A stretch of 64,000 bases of DNA from Pantoea cypripedii (GCF_011395035.1 NZ_CP024768.1:1871732-1935731), one strand, 5' to 3'. Numbered from the stretch's first letter, positions 8,736-18,437 are shown. Numbers and translations are program-made. The notes: generated from the sequence alone by a model not told the origin.

Positions 8736-11095
8736 GCGTGCAGCGGCAGCAACATAATGGCCAGCGTCTGGCGGGCGCTGGCAGGCAGATCGCCTCCGCC
8801 GGTGTAGCCATTGTTCTCGACAATCACGCTATTCAGCCCCACCAGCCAGTCATAAATATAGTAAGCCGTATGGTTGGCAGGCGCGGCAGAGAGACGCGTC
8901 AGGCGCTGGCCTGGCGAGAAACTGACGCTGGGCGCAGGCGGGCGGGCAAAAATCGGCTGGCCGCGATTCACCCGGCTCGCCGGTCGCTCTGCTTCCGGGC
9001 GCTGTAAAAAGCCCAGCCAGGCAACAAAATCCCCCAGCACCGTCATGGCTCGTGAAACCTGGCGATCGGTGCGTGCCTCATGCGCGCTGGCCTGGGCATC
9101 CGGCTCATTCAGTGCCGCCTGTAGCTTACTCAGCATATGATGACGGAAGCTGGCGGTGATCAGCTCCTCCACCAGCAGTTCCAGCGTGGGTTTATCGACG
9201 TTAAGCAATGCCAGCAGACTGCGGCTTTCCGGTAACTGGCGCAGGTGATCCAGCCATAAGGCGAAGACCTGCTGCGGAAATTGCTGATCGCTCTGGCCGC
9301 TGTGATTGCGCGGTTCACTGGCAGTGACCGGCTCGTCTTTAAACAGGTCGAACTCAAATCCGATGCCGAAATAACTTTGTCCGGCGGGGGTAGCTTGCGC
9401 TTTTTGCTGCGTGCTGCCGCTGTTCTGGCTCAGCCACAGCTGACGCACCGCTTCACGCGATGGCTGCAAACGCTCCAGCAGTTCACCATGCAGGCCGGTA
9501 CGATGTTGCAGACACTTCAGCAGCGTATCGGCGATAGTTTGTTTGCGTGCTGCCTGTTCCGGCGTGGCGCTGGCTTCCGTCCAGGGTTGCAGGCGGTCCA
9601 CCAGTTTTTGCTGCAGCACACTGAGTTGCAACGCCAGCCGGTCGCGACGTGCGTCCGGTTGCATTTCATCCTGCAACCAGCTGCCCATGCGATCAACACC
9701 GGCACGGTCCAGCGCCAGCATTGATCCCCAGCTCTGGCCGGGCTGACCAATCTGACGTTGCACGGCTTCATCCACATTGATCTGTTGATGACGCGCATCG
9801 TAGGGCGTGATAGCCCAGATCAGGCGTGGTTTCTCACCGCTGGCAGGTATCGGCTGGTGCAGATGCCATTCGCGCAATGCCTGGCTGGCGAGATCGGCAT
9901 CCTGACGCTGGCTGGCGGCGGTGCAAATCAATAACAGGTCGATATCCTGCCGTGCGGCGTAAAAACCCGGCAGCAGCGCGCGTTTCTGCTCCAGCAGCCG
10001 GGCGCGCAGCGCATCACGCGTTTGCAGGCGCTGGCGATCATCGAGTTGTGCACGATCAGTTGGGGTGCCAGGTGCGGGCAACTCCAGCATATCGGCTTCA
10101 TCATATAACGCCTGGCGCGGCGTCGAACTGAGCGGAATGGTGATTTCCAGCGTCAGCAAGGCCAGCAGGCCGAGCGGCACCTGCTGCGCTTTGCCGATAC
10201 GATTGGCGACAATCGGGCACACTTCGATCATCTCCAGCAGGTCGGCATCGCTGGCAATCAGTTTCTCGGCAGGGAGTGACGCATCATCCACCAGCAGGCT
10301 GAGTGGGGCCAGCACGCGCGGTGCGTGGCGCAGCTGATGACACAGATGCATCAGGCTGCGCAGGCTTTCGCTCAGTACCGCTTGTCCCGGCCACAGCAGC
10401 GCGAACAGCTGCACGCGGTCATCAACGTTCAGCCACGGGGCGAGGGCAACCGCCTGTGGCCAGAAGTGACGATCCAGCACCTCGGCATGACGGTGGTAGC
10501 GACGGCTCCACGCCCAAAGCGTGACCAGCGCATCGCTCTCCAGTCCCGGCTGAACCTCACTTTGACGGTGGCGTTGCAGACGTTGCAGCGCGCTGTCGAT
10601 GGCGGCGGTATCCGGCTGCGCGTCTGTGGTGGCACAGGCGAGCATCAGGCGGATCAGTTCCACTTCACCGAGCAAGGTTATTTCCAGCGGCCAGGCACTG
10701 GATGAGGTTTCACGCTGGTGGCTGAAACGGGTGGCGCTGGCAAAGTCCAGATTACCAGGATTGATATGCTGGAAATAGTTCAGGGTTTTGTCGCCGAGAC
10801 GCGCCATCAATTGCCCCTGGGCATCCCCGACCATTTCACTCAGCAGCCAGGCTTTACCCGCCTGCGATTGACCAAATAACGCCAGCGTCACCGGCCGTGC
10901 CAGCTGACGTGCCAGCGCATGGCTCTCCACCCTGGCGCGCCGCAGTTGCAGGTTCAGGGTATCGCCTTCCATCGTCAGGCGAGTGGAGTGCGGTTGCTGC
11001 TGTTCCACCCAGTTGAGGGCACCGTCGAGGGTTTCCTGTAGTTGTCCCAGGCGTTTTGCCAGCGTCGCTGGCGGCTGTTTTTTGGCGGTTCTCAT
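8732..11095 (-). CDS. srfC: SrfC-family putative virulence factor
   Basis: The 787-residue protein is the third gene of an srfABC-type operon. Near residue 90 it has TLALFGQSQAGKAWLL, which resembles a P-loop except that Ala replaces the usual Ser/Thr after Lys. The remainder is mostly helical with a conserved-looking C-terminal domain. Salmonella srfABC was named for SsrB-regulated factors, but the molecular role is not established. It overlaps srfB by four bases, so the two are translationally coupled. Family assignment is by remembered similarity and gene order. Confidence 0.8.
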   Translation of the reverse strand: MRTAKKQPPATLAKRLGQLQETLDGALNWVEQQQPHSTRLTMEGDTLNLQLRRARVESHALARQLARPVTLALFGQSQAGKAWLLSEMVGDAQGQLMARLGDKTLNYFQHINPGNLDFASATRFSHQRETSSSAWPLEITLLGEVELIRLMLACATTDAQPDTAAIDSALQRLQRHRQSEVQPGLESDALVTLWAWSRRYHRHAEVLDRHFWPQAVALAPWLNVDDRVQLFALLWPGQAVLSESLRSLMHLCHQLRHAPRVLAPLSLLVDDASLPAEKLIASDADLLEMIEVCPIVANRIGKAQQVPLGLLALLTLEITIPLSSTPRQALYDEADMLELPAPGTPTDRAQLDDRQRLQTRDALRARLLEQKRALLPGFYAARQDIDLLLICTAASQRQDADLASQALREWHLHQPIPASGEKPRLIWAITPYDARHQQINVDEAVQRQIGQPGQSWGSMLALDRAGVDRMGSWLQDEMQPDARRDRLALQLSVLQQKLVDRLQPWTEASATPEQAARKQTIADTLLKCLQHRTGLHGELLERLQPSREAVRQLWLSQNSGSTQQKAQATPAGQSYFGIGFEFDLFKDEPVTASEPRNHSGQSDQQFPQQVFALWLDHLRQLPESRSLLALLNVDKPTLELLVEELITASFRHHMLSKLQAALNEPDAQASAHEARTDRQVSRAMTVLGDFVAWLGFLQRPEAERPASRVNRGQPIFARPPAPSVSFSPGQRLTRLSAAPANHTAYYIYDWLVGLNSVIVENNGYTGGGDLPASARQTLAIMLLPLHA

Positions 11096-14064
11096 TTTTT
11101 GCAGACGCTCCCGCTATCAATCCAGTATTGCGCATTCGCATTGCCCGTGGCGGAAAGCGTGTTCAGTTTCAGGCTCAGTTGTTCCAGCGGTACGCGGCTG
11201 CCATCATCGAGACGCGCTTCGCTCAGGACCAGGCGTTCCGGTCCGGCATTATCCGGGCCGGGTTGCACCGCAAGCTTAATCCGCAATACGCTTTCACCCG
11301 CCACTTTGCGCGCTAACGCCGGGTCGGTGATGCTCAGGCTGTAAAGCGGCGAAGCGGGCCAGCGGTCGTTTTCCAGCTGGCGGAAGCCGAGGCAGACGTT
11401 ACCGCGAATGCGGAAGCTGCTCTTACGATCCAGCGCGAAGGCACCGTTATCGAGGTCGATCTCGCTGTAGCACAGGTTGTCATCGCTCAGCGCCTGGGTT
11501 TCATCCAGCACGCCAAGGTAGCGGATGGTGGAATAGGGTTCAAAATCTCCGGCACGGAACCAGAAACTGCTGAGGCGCAGATCCAGCGCCAGCAGGCACA
11601 GCATGGCACCGACCGCCGCGGTCGATTTCGGGTTATCAATGCGGCCTTGTTTGTTGAACGGATACCAGTCGCTGGTGTGATAGCCTTCCAGTGACAAAAT
11701 GCGGCTGCCCGGCAGTGGTTGCAGGTGACGTACCAGCGCCTGGATGCCGGGGAAACGCGACGGTCGGCCGGTCAGCAGTAAAACGTCACATTGGTACAGC
11801 GATACCACTTCACACATGGCGCGCAGCGCCGGGATGATCGCCATGCGATGTTGCAGGAATTCACCATGCAGTTGGGCGAGGCTGACCACCAACGGCACTT
11901 CCAGCAGGTCAAAACGGCTGTCGCCACCGAGCGTGCGCTGAATTTCGCCGTTGACGAACGCCAGTACCGTGCTGCCCGGTTTTTGCGGCACCAGCTCACC
12001 AAACAGCGCGTTGATTTCGCTGTGGCTGTCGAGCGGGTCCCAGTTTTCATAACGTTCCAGCACCGCCTGTGCCAGCGGAATAAACAGTTGCAGGGTGACC
12101 TGCTGGCGCAGCGTGGCCTGCCCATCCATGCGGCTGTCGTGACCGAACAATTTATTCATCAACGGCTCGGGCAGCAGAAGACCGGCTTTCTGCAAACTCT
12201 GCTGTAAAGCGGGCAGGATCCACAGTTGGATCACATCCAGCAGGATGTCGTCTCCGGCCACCTTGAAGCCTTCGCGGAACAGCAGGCGCGGGGTGATTTT
12301 GACGTTGTTACCCTGGCCGTCATCGAGGCGATATTGCGTAATGGCGAGATCGGTGGTGCCACCACCAATATCAATTGAGGCGATGCGCAGGTTTTTGCCC
12401 GGCAGTTCATCGGCCTCACGCGGGCGATCGGGGCGCGCCATGCTGGTAAAGAAATCTTCAGCGCGCCCGGCAAAGTTGACCTGGGTTTCGTTAAACAGCC
12501 ACACCATCTGACCACAGGTGGCTTCATCCCACTCCATCTGCACATCGGGTACCGGACGCAGGCTTTTGCTCTGGGTTTCGGCGGTAAAGTCTTCCTCCGC
12601 CGGATGCCAGCCTTCTGCCTTCCACACCAGCGCGATGGCTTCCTGCATGCGGCGACGGAAAATTTCTCGTTCCGGTTTCGGCATGGCCGATGGCAGGGTG
12701 AGGATCACATGGCGTAGCTGACGCGCTGCCTGGCTTTGCGGCATCCGCTGACGTTGCGCCACGCTGTTCATCTGCATCATCGCCTGTGCCAGCAATTCGC
12801 ACAGCATAAAGGTCATCAGCGAGCTGCGGCTGTAACTGGCAGAAAATACCGGCAGACGATCATCCGCAGCCAGCGCGTGCAGCGGCTGGCCTTCATCATT
12901 CAGCAGCAGGGTAAAGGGCAGCGCGGTAGCCTGTGGTTCGTCGCCACGACCAAAGGCGTTGAAACGCCAGCCCGGCTGGTAGCGCGCTTCATCCCACAGA
13001 TAACGGCGCGGGCTGGAGAGACCGGTGCTGCCTTCCGTTCCGGCACGCAACAGCGCGAGGCGGCTGGCTTCGCGCCCAACACGCGTCAGTGACGGCCACA
13101 TAAAGGCGTTTTCACGTCCGCTTTCCAGCGAAAAATTGGCTTTGCCAAAACAAGGTTGGGCGAATTCCAGACGGCTGTCGAACAGTTCGTTGTACACCTG
13201 ATGAGGTTCAGACAGGTCGCGCAGTTGTAGCTCGTAGGTCTGACGCAGACCGTTGCTCTCCTCCGGGTGATCTTCCACCAGGATGCCGCAGGTATGGGAG
13301 TTGCCGACATCAAGAATGATATCGACATTCACCGCCGGGGTCTGGGGGGAGACAGCCTGAATGGTGATTTCCGCCAGATCGAGCTGTTCGCCCAGCAGTT
13401 CCAGCAGATTAAGGTAATGTGCCTGATATTCGAATTCACGCAGCGCCTGATTCAGTTCCTGCTCGCGGCGCGATTCCAGCGCGCTGACCTGCTGGCTAAA
13501 GGTTTCGCGCAGCCAGCCATCAACCCAGGTGTGATCGAGAAATTCACCCAGTTCATAGTTGTGCCAGGCGAGGGCAAAACTGACGCCGTTCTGGGCATCG
13601 GCCTGGCTCAGACCCAACTGTTCGCCGCCGTCGCTTTCTGCCACCAGTCGGGTGTCAAAGGCGAGGGTGATGCGATGGGTATTGCCCGCCACATCCGGCT
13701 GCGTTAGCGGAGCCAGGTGCAGACGCGCCCAGTTCTCCGGGCCACCAATAAAACGGCGACCACTGGTACAACGCAGCACCGGCAACGGCAACCATTGATT
13801 GGCCAGCAGCGTCAGTGAATCGGCTAACGCAATATCGGACTCCGGGCGCACCACTTCCGGTGCGCTGCCATCTTCCGGGTAGAGCAAAAACTTGCCGCTG
13901 TTGCCGTCAACGTTCAGGCGCAGCAACGGACCATTGGCCGTCTGGCGTACAAACTGGCGGCGTGCCTGCAACGCAGGCAGACGCAGGCCAAAATCGAGAA
14001 ACTGCACACCGCTATCTTCAATCAGCGTGATTTTTTGTTTGTCATCGATGAGGGGTGCCAACAT
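11092..14064 (-). CDS. srfB: SrfB-family protein with an ASKHA (actin/Hsp70-like) ATPase core
   Basis: This 990-residue protein carries two nucleotide-binding motifs of the actin/Hsp70 superfamily. The phosphate-1 motif is VDIILDVGNSHTCGILVE in the N-terminal third and the phosphate-2 motif is IASIDIGGGTTDLAITQY near the middle. VLLLTGRPSRFPGIQALV later in the chain fits the adenosine-site region. It therefore probably binds and hydrolyses ATP and changes conformation, perhaps acting on SrfA and SrfC. It follows srfA after two bases and overlaps srfC, a tight three-gene operon. The cellular role remains unknown. Confidence 0.85.
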   Translation of the reverse strand: MLAPLIDDKQKITLIEDSGVQFLDFGLRLPALQARRQFVRQTANGPLLRLNVDGNSGKFLLYPEDGSAPEVVRPESDIALADSLTLLANQWLPLPVLRCTSGRRFIGGPENWARLHLAPLTQPDVAGNTHRITLAFDTRLVAESDGGEQLGLSQADAQNGVSFALAWHNYELGEFLDHTWVDGWLRETFSQQVSALESRREQELNQALREFEYQAHYLNLLELLGEQLDLAEITIQAVSPQTPAVNVDIILDVGNSHTCGILVEDHPEESNGLRQTYELQLRDLSEPHQVYNELFDSRLEFAQPCFGKANFSLESGRENAFMWPSLTRVGREASRLALLRAGTEGSTGLSSPRRYLWDEARYQPGWRFNAFGRGDEPQATALPFTLLLNDEGQPLHALAADDRLPVFSASYSRSSLMTFMLCELLAQAMMQMNSVAQRQRMPQSQAARQLRHVILTLPSAMPKPEREIFRRRMQEAIALVWKAEGWHPAEEDFTAETQSKSLRPVPDVQMEWDEATCGQMVWLFNETQVNFAGRAEDFFTSMARPDRPREADELPGKNLRIASIDIGGGTTDLAITQYRLDDGQGNNVKITPRLLFREGFKVAGDDILLDVIQLWILPALQQSLQKAGLLLPEPLMNKLFGHDSRMDGQATLRQQVTLQLFIPLAQAVLERYENWDPLDSHSEINALFGELVPQKPGSTVLAFVNGEIQRTLGGDSRFDLLEVPLVVSLAQLHGEFLQHRMAIIPALRAMCEVVSLYQCDVLLLTGRPSRFPGIQALVRHLQPLPGSRILSLEGYHTSDWYPFNKQGRIDNPKSTAAVGAMLCLLALDLRLSSFWFRAGDFEPYSTIRYLGVLDETQALSDDNLCYSEIDLDNGAFALDRKSSFRIRGNVCLGFRQLENDRWPASPLYSLSITDPALARKVAGESVLRIKLAVQPGPDNAGPERLVLSEARLDDGSRVPLEQLSLKLNTLSATGNANAQYWIDSGSVCKK

Positions 14065-14066
14065 GG

Positions 14067-15389
14067 TTATTTACTCTCACGCTTGATCGTCAACGGGAAA
14101 ACCTGATCCGCGCTATATTGCGCTTCACAGCTGGCAATGCCATCGCCCTGTTTACATACCAGTTCCGGCATGCGGTAGCGCGATTTGTCACTACAGCTGG
14201 CGGTGTATCGGCTGCGAACCACCATGGTGCCCGCGCTGGTCATGGCGGCCGTAACATCAGCCCGGCAGCGGATACCATCGCCCTGGGTAATCAGCGCGGT
14301 GCCTTTGCCATTTTTGATCTGATAACGCAGGCTCGGTGGCTTGCCGGTGGGCAGATTGGTCTGGCGCAAGGTGACACGCCAGCGGCCATCAAGGAAACGC
14401 ACCGAACCGACACGCACATCTTCTGCGGTGATCACTAAATCGTCGGCTTGTGCCGGTGCGGTGGGAACCGGAGCCGCAGCCACCGGGGCTGGCGGCGTCA
14501 CCGCTGCAACCGGCGCAGGCTCAGGGGCGACGACTGTAGCGCTGGCCTGTGGCAGGGTGGTGGCGAGTTTTTCAGCCTGGACCAGCACCGCAGGTGGGGC
14601 AATCGCTTTGCTGACCACGGGAGCCGGAGCCTGGGCGACCACCGGCGGCGCAGCTTCCGGTGTACTGTGCAGCCAGAATGCCACACCGGCGGTGGCAGCA
14701 ACGGCCACCGGCAGCAGCAGTAACCACGGACGCCATGAGCGTGGCGCAGGAGGGGGCGGGATGACTGCTGCCTGTTCCGGTTCTGGCGCGGCCATCTCCG
14801 GCAGCGCGTCTTCGGTGGCGATGACTTCGGGTTCAGGTTCTGCCACCAGCAACGGCGTCTCCACCACCGGTGGCGGTTCCGGCAACAATGACGGCAGCTG
14901 CTCATCAAGGCTGTCACGCAGACAGGCCAGGGCGTCATCGCGCGTGCGCGCCTGTGGATCGACAAAACCCCAGAAAGTAATCACCGGTTTGCCATCGACC
15001 AGATAGACATATTGCTGATCGGGGAATTGCAGGGTTTTACTCAGCAGTGCGCCAAACAGGCGCATAGCAGGATTCTCTGTGTCGCGTGCGCGCTGGCTCA
15101 GCGCCTGGAGATCCTGTTGATTAAGGGTGAGTTGTTCCAGTGCCTGGCGACGTTCATGATCGCTGGCCGCCAGCCACGAACGCACTTTGCCGCTGAATGG
15201 CGCGTACCAGTCGAGGCGATCGCCGCGTTCATTCGGCTGCGGAATGGCGAGACAGTTCGCCAGCGTGGTCTGGCGGCGCAACCGCAGGGTTTCGCGAATT
15301 TGCAGGGCAGAGGCCCAGACTGGCTGGCCGTTCTCACCCAGTGCCAGTAGCGCGTCGAGATTGCCGCTACGCAGAAAAGTTTTTGCCAC
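14067..15389 (-). CDS. srfA: SrfA-family protein with one membrane segment
   Basis: The 440-residue protein heads the srfABC operon. The N-terminal half (to about residue 200) is soluble. An Ala/Pro/Glu-rich linker follows, then one membrane helix (PWLLLLPVAVAATAGVAFWL), a long Pro/Ala-rich spacer and a C-terminal domain with five cysteines that probably folds in the periplasm. The topology suggests an inner-membrane anchor that links cytoplasmic SrfB/SrfC to the envelope. Upstream lie about 150 bases to the convergent-side neighbour. Naming is by gene order and family memory; function is inference. Confidence 0.75.
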   Translation of the reverse strand: MAKTFLRSGNLDALLALGENGQPVWASALQIRETLRLRRQTTLANCLAIPQPNERGDRLDWYAPFSGKVRSWLAASDHERRQALEQLTLNQQDLQALSQRARDTENPAMRLFGALLSKTLQFPDQQYVYLVDGKPVITFWGFVDPQARTRDDALACLRDSLDEQLPSLLPEPPPVVETPLLVAEPEPEVIATEDALPEMAAPEPEQAAVIPPPPAPRSWRPWLLLLPVAVAATAGVAFWLHSTPEAAPPVVAQAPAPVVSKAIAPPAVLVQAEKLATTLPQASATVVAPEPAPVAAVTPPAPVAAAPVPTAPAQADDLVITAEDVRVGSVRFLDGRWRVTLRQTNLPTGKPPSLRYQIKNGKGTALITQGDGIRCRADVTAAMTSAGTMVVRSRYTASCSDKSRYRMPELVCKQGDGIASCEAQYSADQVFPLTIKRESK

Positions 15390-15541
15390 TCGTTGGCCCT
15401 TATCGGTGGATGTCTGAGGCAGAGAATCGTGTGTGATTAGCGATGGTGGTGATCTTAAGCCAAATGCAGGTGAATCAAACGGCGGAAATAAGGGGGAAAA
15501 CAGGGCGGTTTTCCCCGGCTGGGCGATAAATTGTGGAAAAT

Positions 15542-16720
15542 TTAAGCGTGGGAGCGCGGTGACAGCACCAGATAGGTCAGCATACCGCCGACCAGGCCCC
15601 AGAAGGCAGAACCGATGCCGAGCATCGATACGCCGCTGGCGGTGATCAGAAACGCGACCACCGCGCTATCGCGATGTTGTGGTTCTGCCAGCGCACGATG
15701 CAGGCTACCGGACAAGGTGCCCAGCAGCGCCAGACCCGCCAGCGTAGCAATCAACACCTGCGGCAGGGCACTCAGCAACACCGCGATCAGCGCGCCGGTA
15801 AAGCCGGTCAGGATATAGAAAAATCCGGCCAGTGCCGCAGCCATCCAGCGGCGGGCCGGATCAGCATCGACCTCTTCACCCATGCAAATGGCGGCGGTGA
15901 TGGCAGCAATACACACCGAAAAGCCGCCAAAGGGCGACAGCACCAGCGCAATCGCGCCGGTCCAGCCGGTGAGTGCGGACACCGGCGGCTGATAACCATG
16001 CGCCTGGAGCGTGGCGATACCCGGCGCATTTTGCGACGCCATCGTCACGAGGAAATAGGGTATGCCGACCCCGATCAGCGCCGCCAGAGTAAAGTGTGGC
16101 GTGATCCATTGCGGCACGCTGACGCGCAATGCCTGGGGCGGGATAGCGATGGCGTGTTGTCCCAGCGCCACCAGCACACCGGCGACCAACGCCAGGATGA
16201 CCGCGTAACGCGGTAACCAAAGGCGGCTGAATAGCCACACCAGACACATGCTGCCGCACAGCGCAAAATTGCCCTGCAAACCGGTAAAAGTATTCAGACC
16301 AAAGCGTAACAGGATCCCTGCCAGCATGGCTGCGGCCAGCGATTGCGGAATATGTTTCATCAGACGGGCAAACAGGCCAGTGACCCCGCACAGCACAATC
16401 AACAGGTTGGTGAAGACAAAGACGCCCACCACCTCATTCAACGTCAGGCCGTGCAGGCTGGTTGCCAGCAGCGCGGCTCCCGGTGTTGACCAGGCCGCGA
16501 GCACCGGCATGCGCGTCCATAAGGACAGACCGAGCGAGGCCACTCCCATGCCAATTCCCAGCATCGACAGCCAGCCACCAATTTGCTCCGGCGTCGCCCC
16601 CGCGGCCTGTGCGGCCTGGAAAATAATGGCGGCTGAGCTGCTGTAGCCAATCAGGACGGCAACGAAGCCTGAAATCAGTATGGGCAGCGAAAATGCGCTG
16701 CGGGTGGTGGCGCTTATCAT
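15542..16720 (-). CDS. ydcO: BenE-family membrane transporter (YdcO-like)
   Basis: The 392-residue product is a polytopic membrane protein with about 12 hydrophobic segments. BenE/YdcO-type stretches include GYSSSAAIIFQAAQAAGA, the early segment AWSTPGAALL and the later PFGGFSVCIAAITAAICMG. Members are annotated as benzoate/proton symporters, but the substrate of YdcO itself is unproven. I start at the ATG preceded by AAAGGA rather than an in-frame ATG 60 bases upstream, because that would place the repeated operator motif inside the coding region. It diverges from a sutR-type regulator, as ydcO does in E. coli. Confidence 0.85.
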   Translation of the reverse strand: MISATTRSAFSLPILISGFVAVLIGYSSSAAIIFQAAQAAGATPEQIGGWLSMLGIGMGVASLGLSLWTRMPVLAAWSTPGAALLATSLHGLTLNEVVGVFVFTNLLIVLCGVTGLFARLMKHIPQSLAAAMLAGILLRFGLNTFTGLQGNFALCGSMCLVWLFSRLWLPRYAVILALVAGVLVALGQHAIAIPPQALRVSVPQWITPHFTLAALIGVGIPYFLVTMASQNAPGIATLQAHGYQPPVSALTGWTGAIALVLSPFGGFSVCIAAITAAICMGEEVDADPARRWMAAALAGFFYILTGFTGALIAVLLSALPQVLIATLAGLALLGTLSGSLHRALAEPQHRDSAVVAFLITASGVSMLGIGSAFWGLVGGMLTYLVLSPRSHA

Positions 16721-16738
16721 GCAGGGGGGTCCTTTGTG

Positions 16739-16779
16739 CGTTATAGCGCACATTGTTGCATGGGACGTTATAGCGCACA
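16739..16779. promoter_or_regulatory. Tandem operator candidate between ydcO and sutR
   Basis: The 14-base sequence CGTTATAGCGCACA occurs twice, identical, 27 bases apart start to start, in the 95-base gap between divergent ydcO and the sutR-like gene. Spacing near an integral number of helical turns suggests cooperative binding on one face. The likely binder is the SutR-like protein; that is inference. Confidence 0.6.
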
Positions 16780-16815
16780 AGTGCTACACTGCGCGCGAGC
16801 TTGTCAGGAGATCCC

Positions 16816-17361
16816 ATGGAAAATCTGCATCAACACCTGAGTGTGGCACTAAAACAGCTGCGACAGGCCAATGGCTGGAGTTTAACGCAGGCGGCGGCAC
16901 GCACCGGCGTCAGCAAAGCGATGCTTGGCCAAATCGAACGCGGTGAATCCAGTCCTACCGTGGCGACCCTGTGGAAAATCGCCACCGGTTTTAACGTCCC
17001 TTTTTCCTTCTTTATCCAGGGGAGTGAACAGCCGCCGGGAATGGCAGCAACCTTCAGCCAAAGCAATTCGCAGATGCAGGCTAAATCGCTGCTGCCCTAC
17101 GATGCGCAACTGCGATTTGATCTGCTGGAAGTGACGCTGGCAGCGGGCGCGCAAAGTGATTCGTCGCCGCATGAGGACGGGGTGATTGAACAGGTGGTGG
17201 TGATTGAAGGTGAGTTGTTGCTGGGCGTTGAGGGGACCTGGCGACGTTTACAGCCGGGTGAGGCCAGCCAGTTTGCTGGCGATAAACCGCACAGCTACCG
17301 CAACCCCCAGAGCACGCCATTGCGTTTTCACAGCCTGATCCATTACCCGCGTCGGCCATAA
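16816..17361 (+). CDS. sutR: XRE-family regulator with C-terminal cupin domain (SutR/YdcN-like)
   Basis: The protein (181 residues from the ATG that follows AGGAG) has an N-terminal helix-turn-helix (LKQLRQANGWSLTQAAARTG then SKAMLGQIERGESSPTVATL) and a C-terminal small-barrel cupin domain ending in LQPGEASQFAGDKPHSYRN. This architecture and the divergent BenE-type neighbour match E. coli YdcN, renamed SutR for its part in sulfur-utilisation control. The two 14-base direct repeats in front of it are probable binding sites. It is likely to regulate ydcO and itself. Confidence 0.85.
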   Translation: MENLHQHLSVALKQLRQANGWSLTQAAARTGVSKAMLGQIERGESSPTVATLWKIATGFNVPFSFFIQGSEQPPGMAATFSQSNSQMQAKSLLPYDAQLRFDLLEVTLAAGAQSDSSPHEDGVIEQVVVIEGELLLGVEGTWRRLQPGEASQFAGDKPHSYRNPQSTPLRFHSLIHYPRRP

Positions 17362-17374
17362 GGCTTACAAATTG

Positions 17375-17408
17375 ATACGAAGGTAAACTACACAGTTTAC
17401 CTTCGTAT
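17375..17408. promoter_or_regulatory. Perfect 34-base inverted repeat upstream of marR-type gene
   Basis: Arms of 14 bases (ATACGAAGGTAAAC and GTTTACCTTCGTAT) flank a six-base spacer TACACA. The repeat starts 13 bases after the sutR stop and ends 37 bases before the MarR-type start codon, overlapping the expected promoter. It is most likely the autoregulatory operator of the MarR protein. A role as sutR terminator is less likely because no T-run follows. Confidence 0.65.
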
Positions 17409-17445
17409 TTATATACTCGCGTTTCATTGTAAGGGAGACGTCGTC

Positions 17446-17865
17446 ATGAGCGATCTGAACAGCGCCGCCGCAGCGCTGCGTAGCGTCAACGGCAAACTGG
17501 CCAGGCGTTTACGTGAATCGGCACCACCGGGGGATCTCACCTGGTCACAGGTGGCGGTACTCGGTTATCTGGTGCGTGATGGCGCGATGACGGTGACAGA
17601 GCTGGCACAGGCAGAAGGGGTGCGCACCCAATCTATGGGGGCGACAGTCGCCAGTCTGCTGACGGCAGGCATGGTGCTGGGTGAAGCCGATCCGCATGAT
17701 GGTCGAAAAACCCGCTACTATCCAACCAGAGCCTGTCGTGAGCTAGTGGCAATGAATCGTGCTCAGCGTGATGACTGGCTGGTGAAAAGCATGGCGACGC
17801 TCAGCCCGCAGGAACAGCAGACGCTGCTGGCCGCTATCCCCTTACTGCAACGACTTGCCGACTAA
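17446..17865 (+). CDS. MarR-family transcriptional regulator
   Basis: The 139-residue protein has the MarR winged helix fold: LTWSQVAVLGYLVRDGAMTV and TELAQAEGVRTQSMGATVASL contain the recognition helix, and EADPHDGRKTRYYPT is the characteristic Asp-X-Arg wing. A strong ribosome site (AAGGGAG) precedes the ATG. It is followed after 20 bases by an isochorismatase-family hydrolase gene, which it probably controls through the long inverted repeat upstream. The effector is unknown. Confidence 0.9.
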   Translation: MSDLNSAAAALRSVNGKLARRLRESAPPGDLTWSQVAVLGYLVRDGAMTVTELAQAEGVRTQSMGATVASLLTAGMVLGEADPHDGRKTRYYPTRACRELVAMNRAQRDDWLVKSMATLSPQEQQTLLAAIPLLQRLAD

Positions 17866-17885
17866 TAATCCTGAGAGGACTCAAC

Positions 17886-18437
17886 ATGGCTTTAACGACA
17901 CTCGACGCCAAAACCGCCCTGATTGTGATTGACCTGCAACATGGGATTGTGGCGCTGCCGGTGGTGCACGATCCGAAAGTGGTGATCGAACGTTGTGCGC
18001 GTCTGACCGATGCATTCCGCGCCAACGATCTGCCAGTGGTGCTGGTTAATGTCGCTGGCGGTGCGCCGGGTCGTAATGAACAGGCGCGTCACAGCGGCGA
18101 TCTGCCAGCGGACTGGGCGGTGCTGGTACCGGAAATGACGCCGCAGCCGGGCGACATCAGCATCACCAAGAAAACCTGGGGGGCGTTCCATAACACCAGC
18201 CTGCACGAGCAGCTGCAACAACGCGGTGTCACTCAGGTGGTGGTGTGCGGTATTGCTACCAGCATCGGGGTGGAATCCACCGCGCGTCAGGCCTATGAAT
18301 TAGGCTACAACGTCACGCTGGCCACCGATGCGATGACCTGCCTGAATGCGGATACGCATCAGAACAGCGTCGAGCGCATTTTCCCGCGCCTCGGTGAAAC
18401 CGGTTCAACGGCGGATGTACTGGCGCTGCTGGGGTAA
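17886..18437 (+). CDS. Isochorismatase-family cysteine hydrolase
   Basis: The 183-residue protein has the cysteine-hydrolase fold with the expected triad: Asp in ALIVIDLQHGI, Lys in ITKKTWGAF and the nucleophile Cys in VVVCGIATSIGVESTARQA. Members hydrolyse isochorismate, nicotinamide or other amides; the substrate cannot be deduced. The gene is probably co-transcribed with the MarR-type gene just before it, a common regulator/enzyme pairing in detoxification of small molecules. A large hairpin repeat follows. Confidence 0.9.
   Translation: MALTTLDAKTALIVIDLQHGIVALPVVHDPKVVIERCARLTDAFRANDLPVVLVNVAGGAPGRNEQARHSGDLPADWAVLVPEMTPQPGDISITKKTWGAFHNTSLHEQLQQRGVTQVVVCGIATSIGVESTARQAYELGYNVTLATDAMTCLNADTHQNSVERIFPRLGETGSTADVLALLG

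Noticed and set aside
14341..15006. Ser/Gly/Ala-rich 221-residue frame opposite srfA
   Set aside because: Low-complexity antisense of the Pro/Ala linker codons of srfA.
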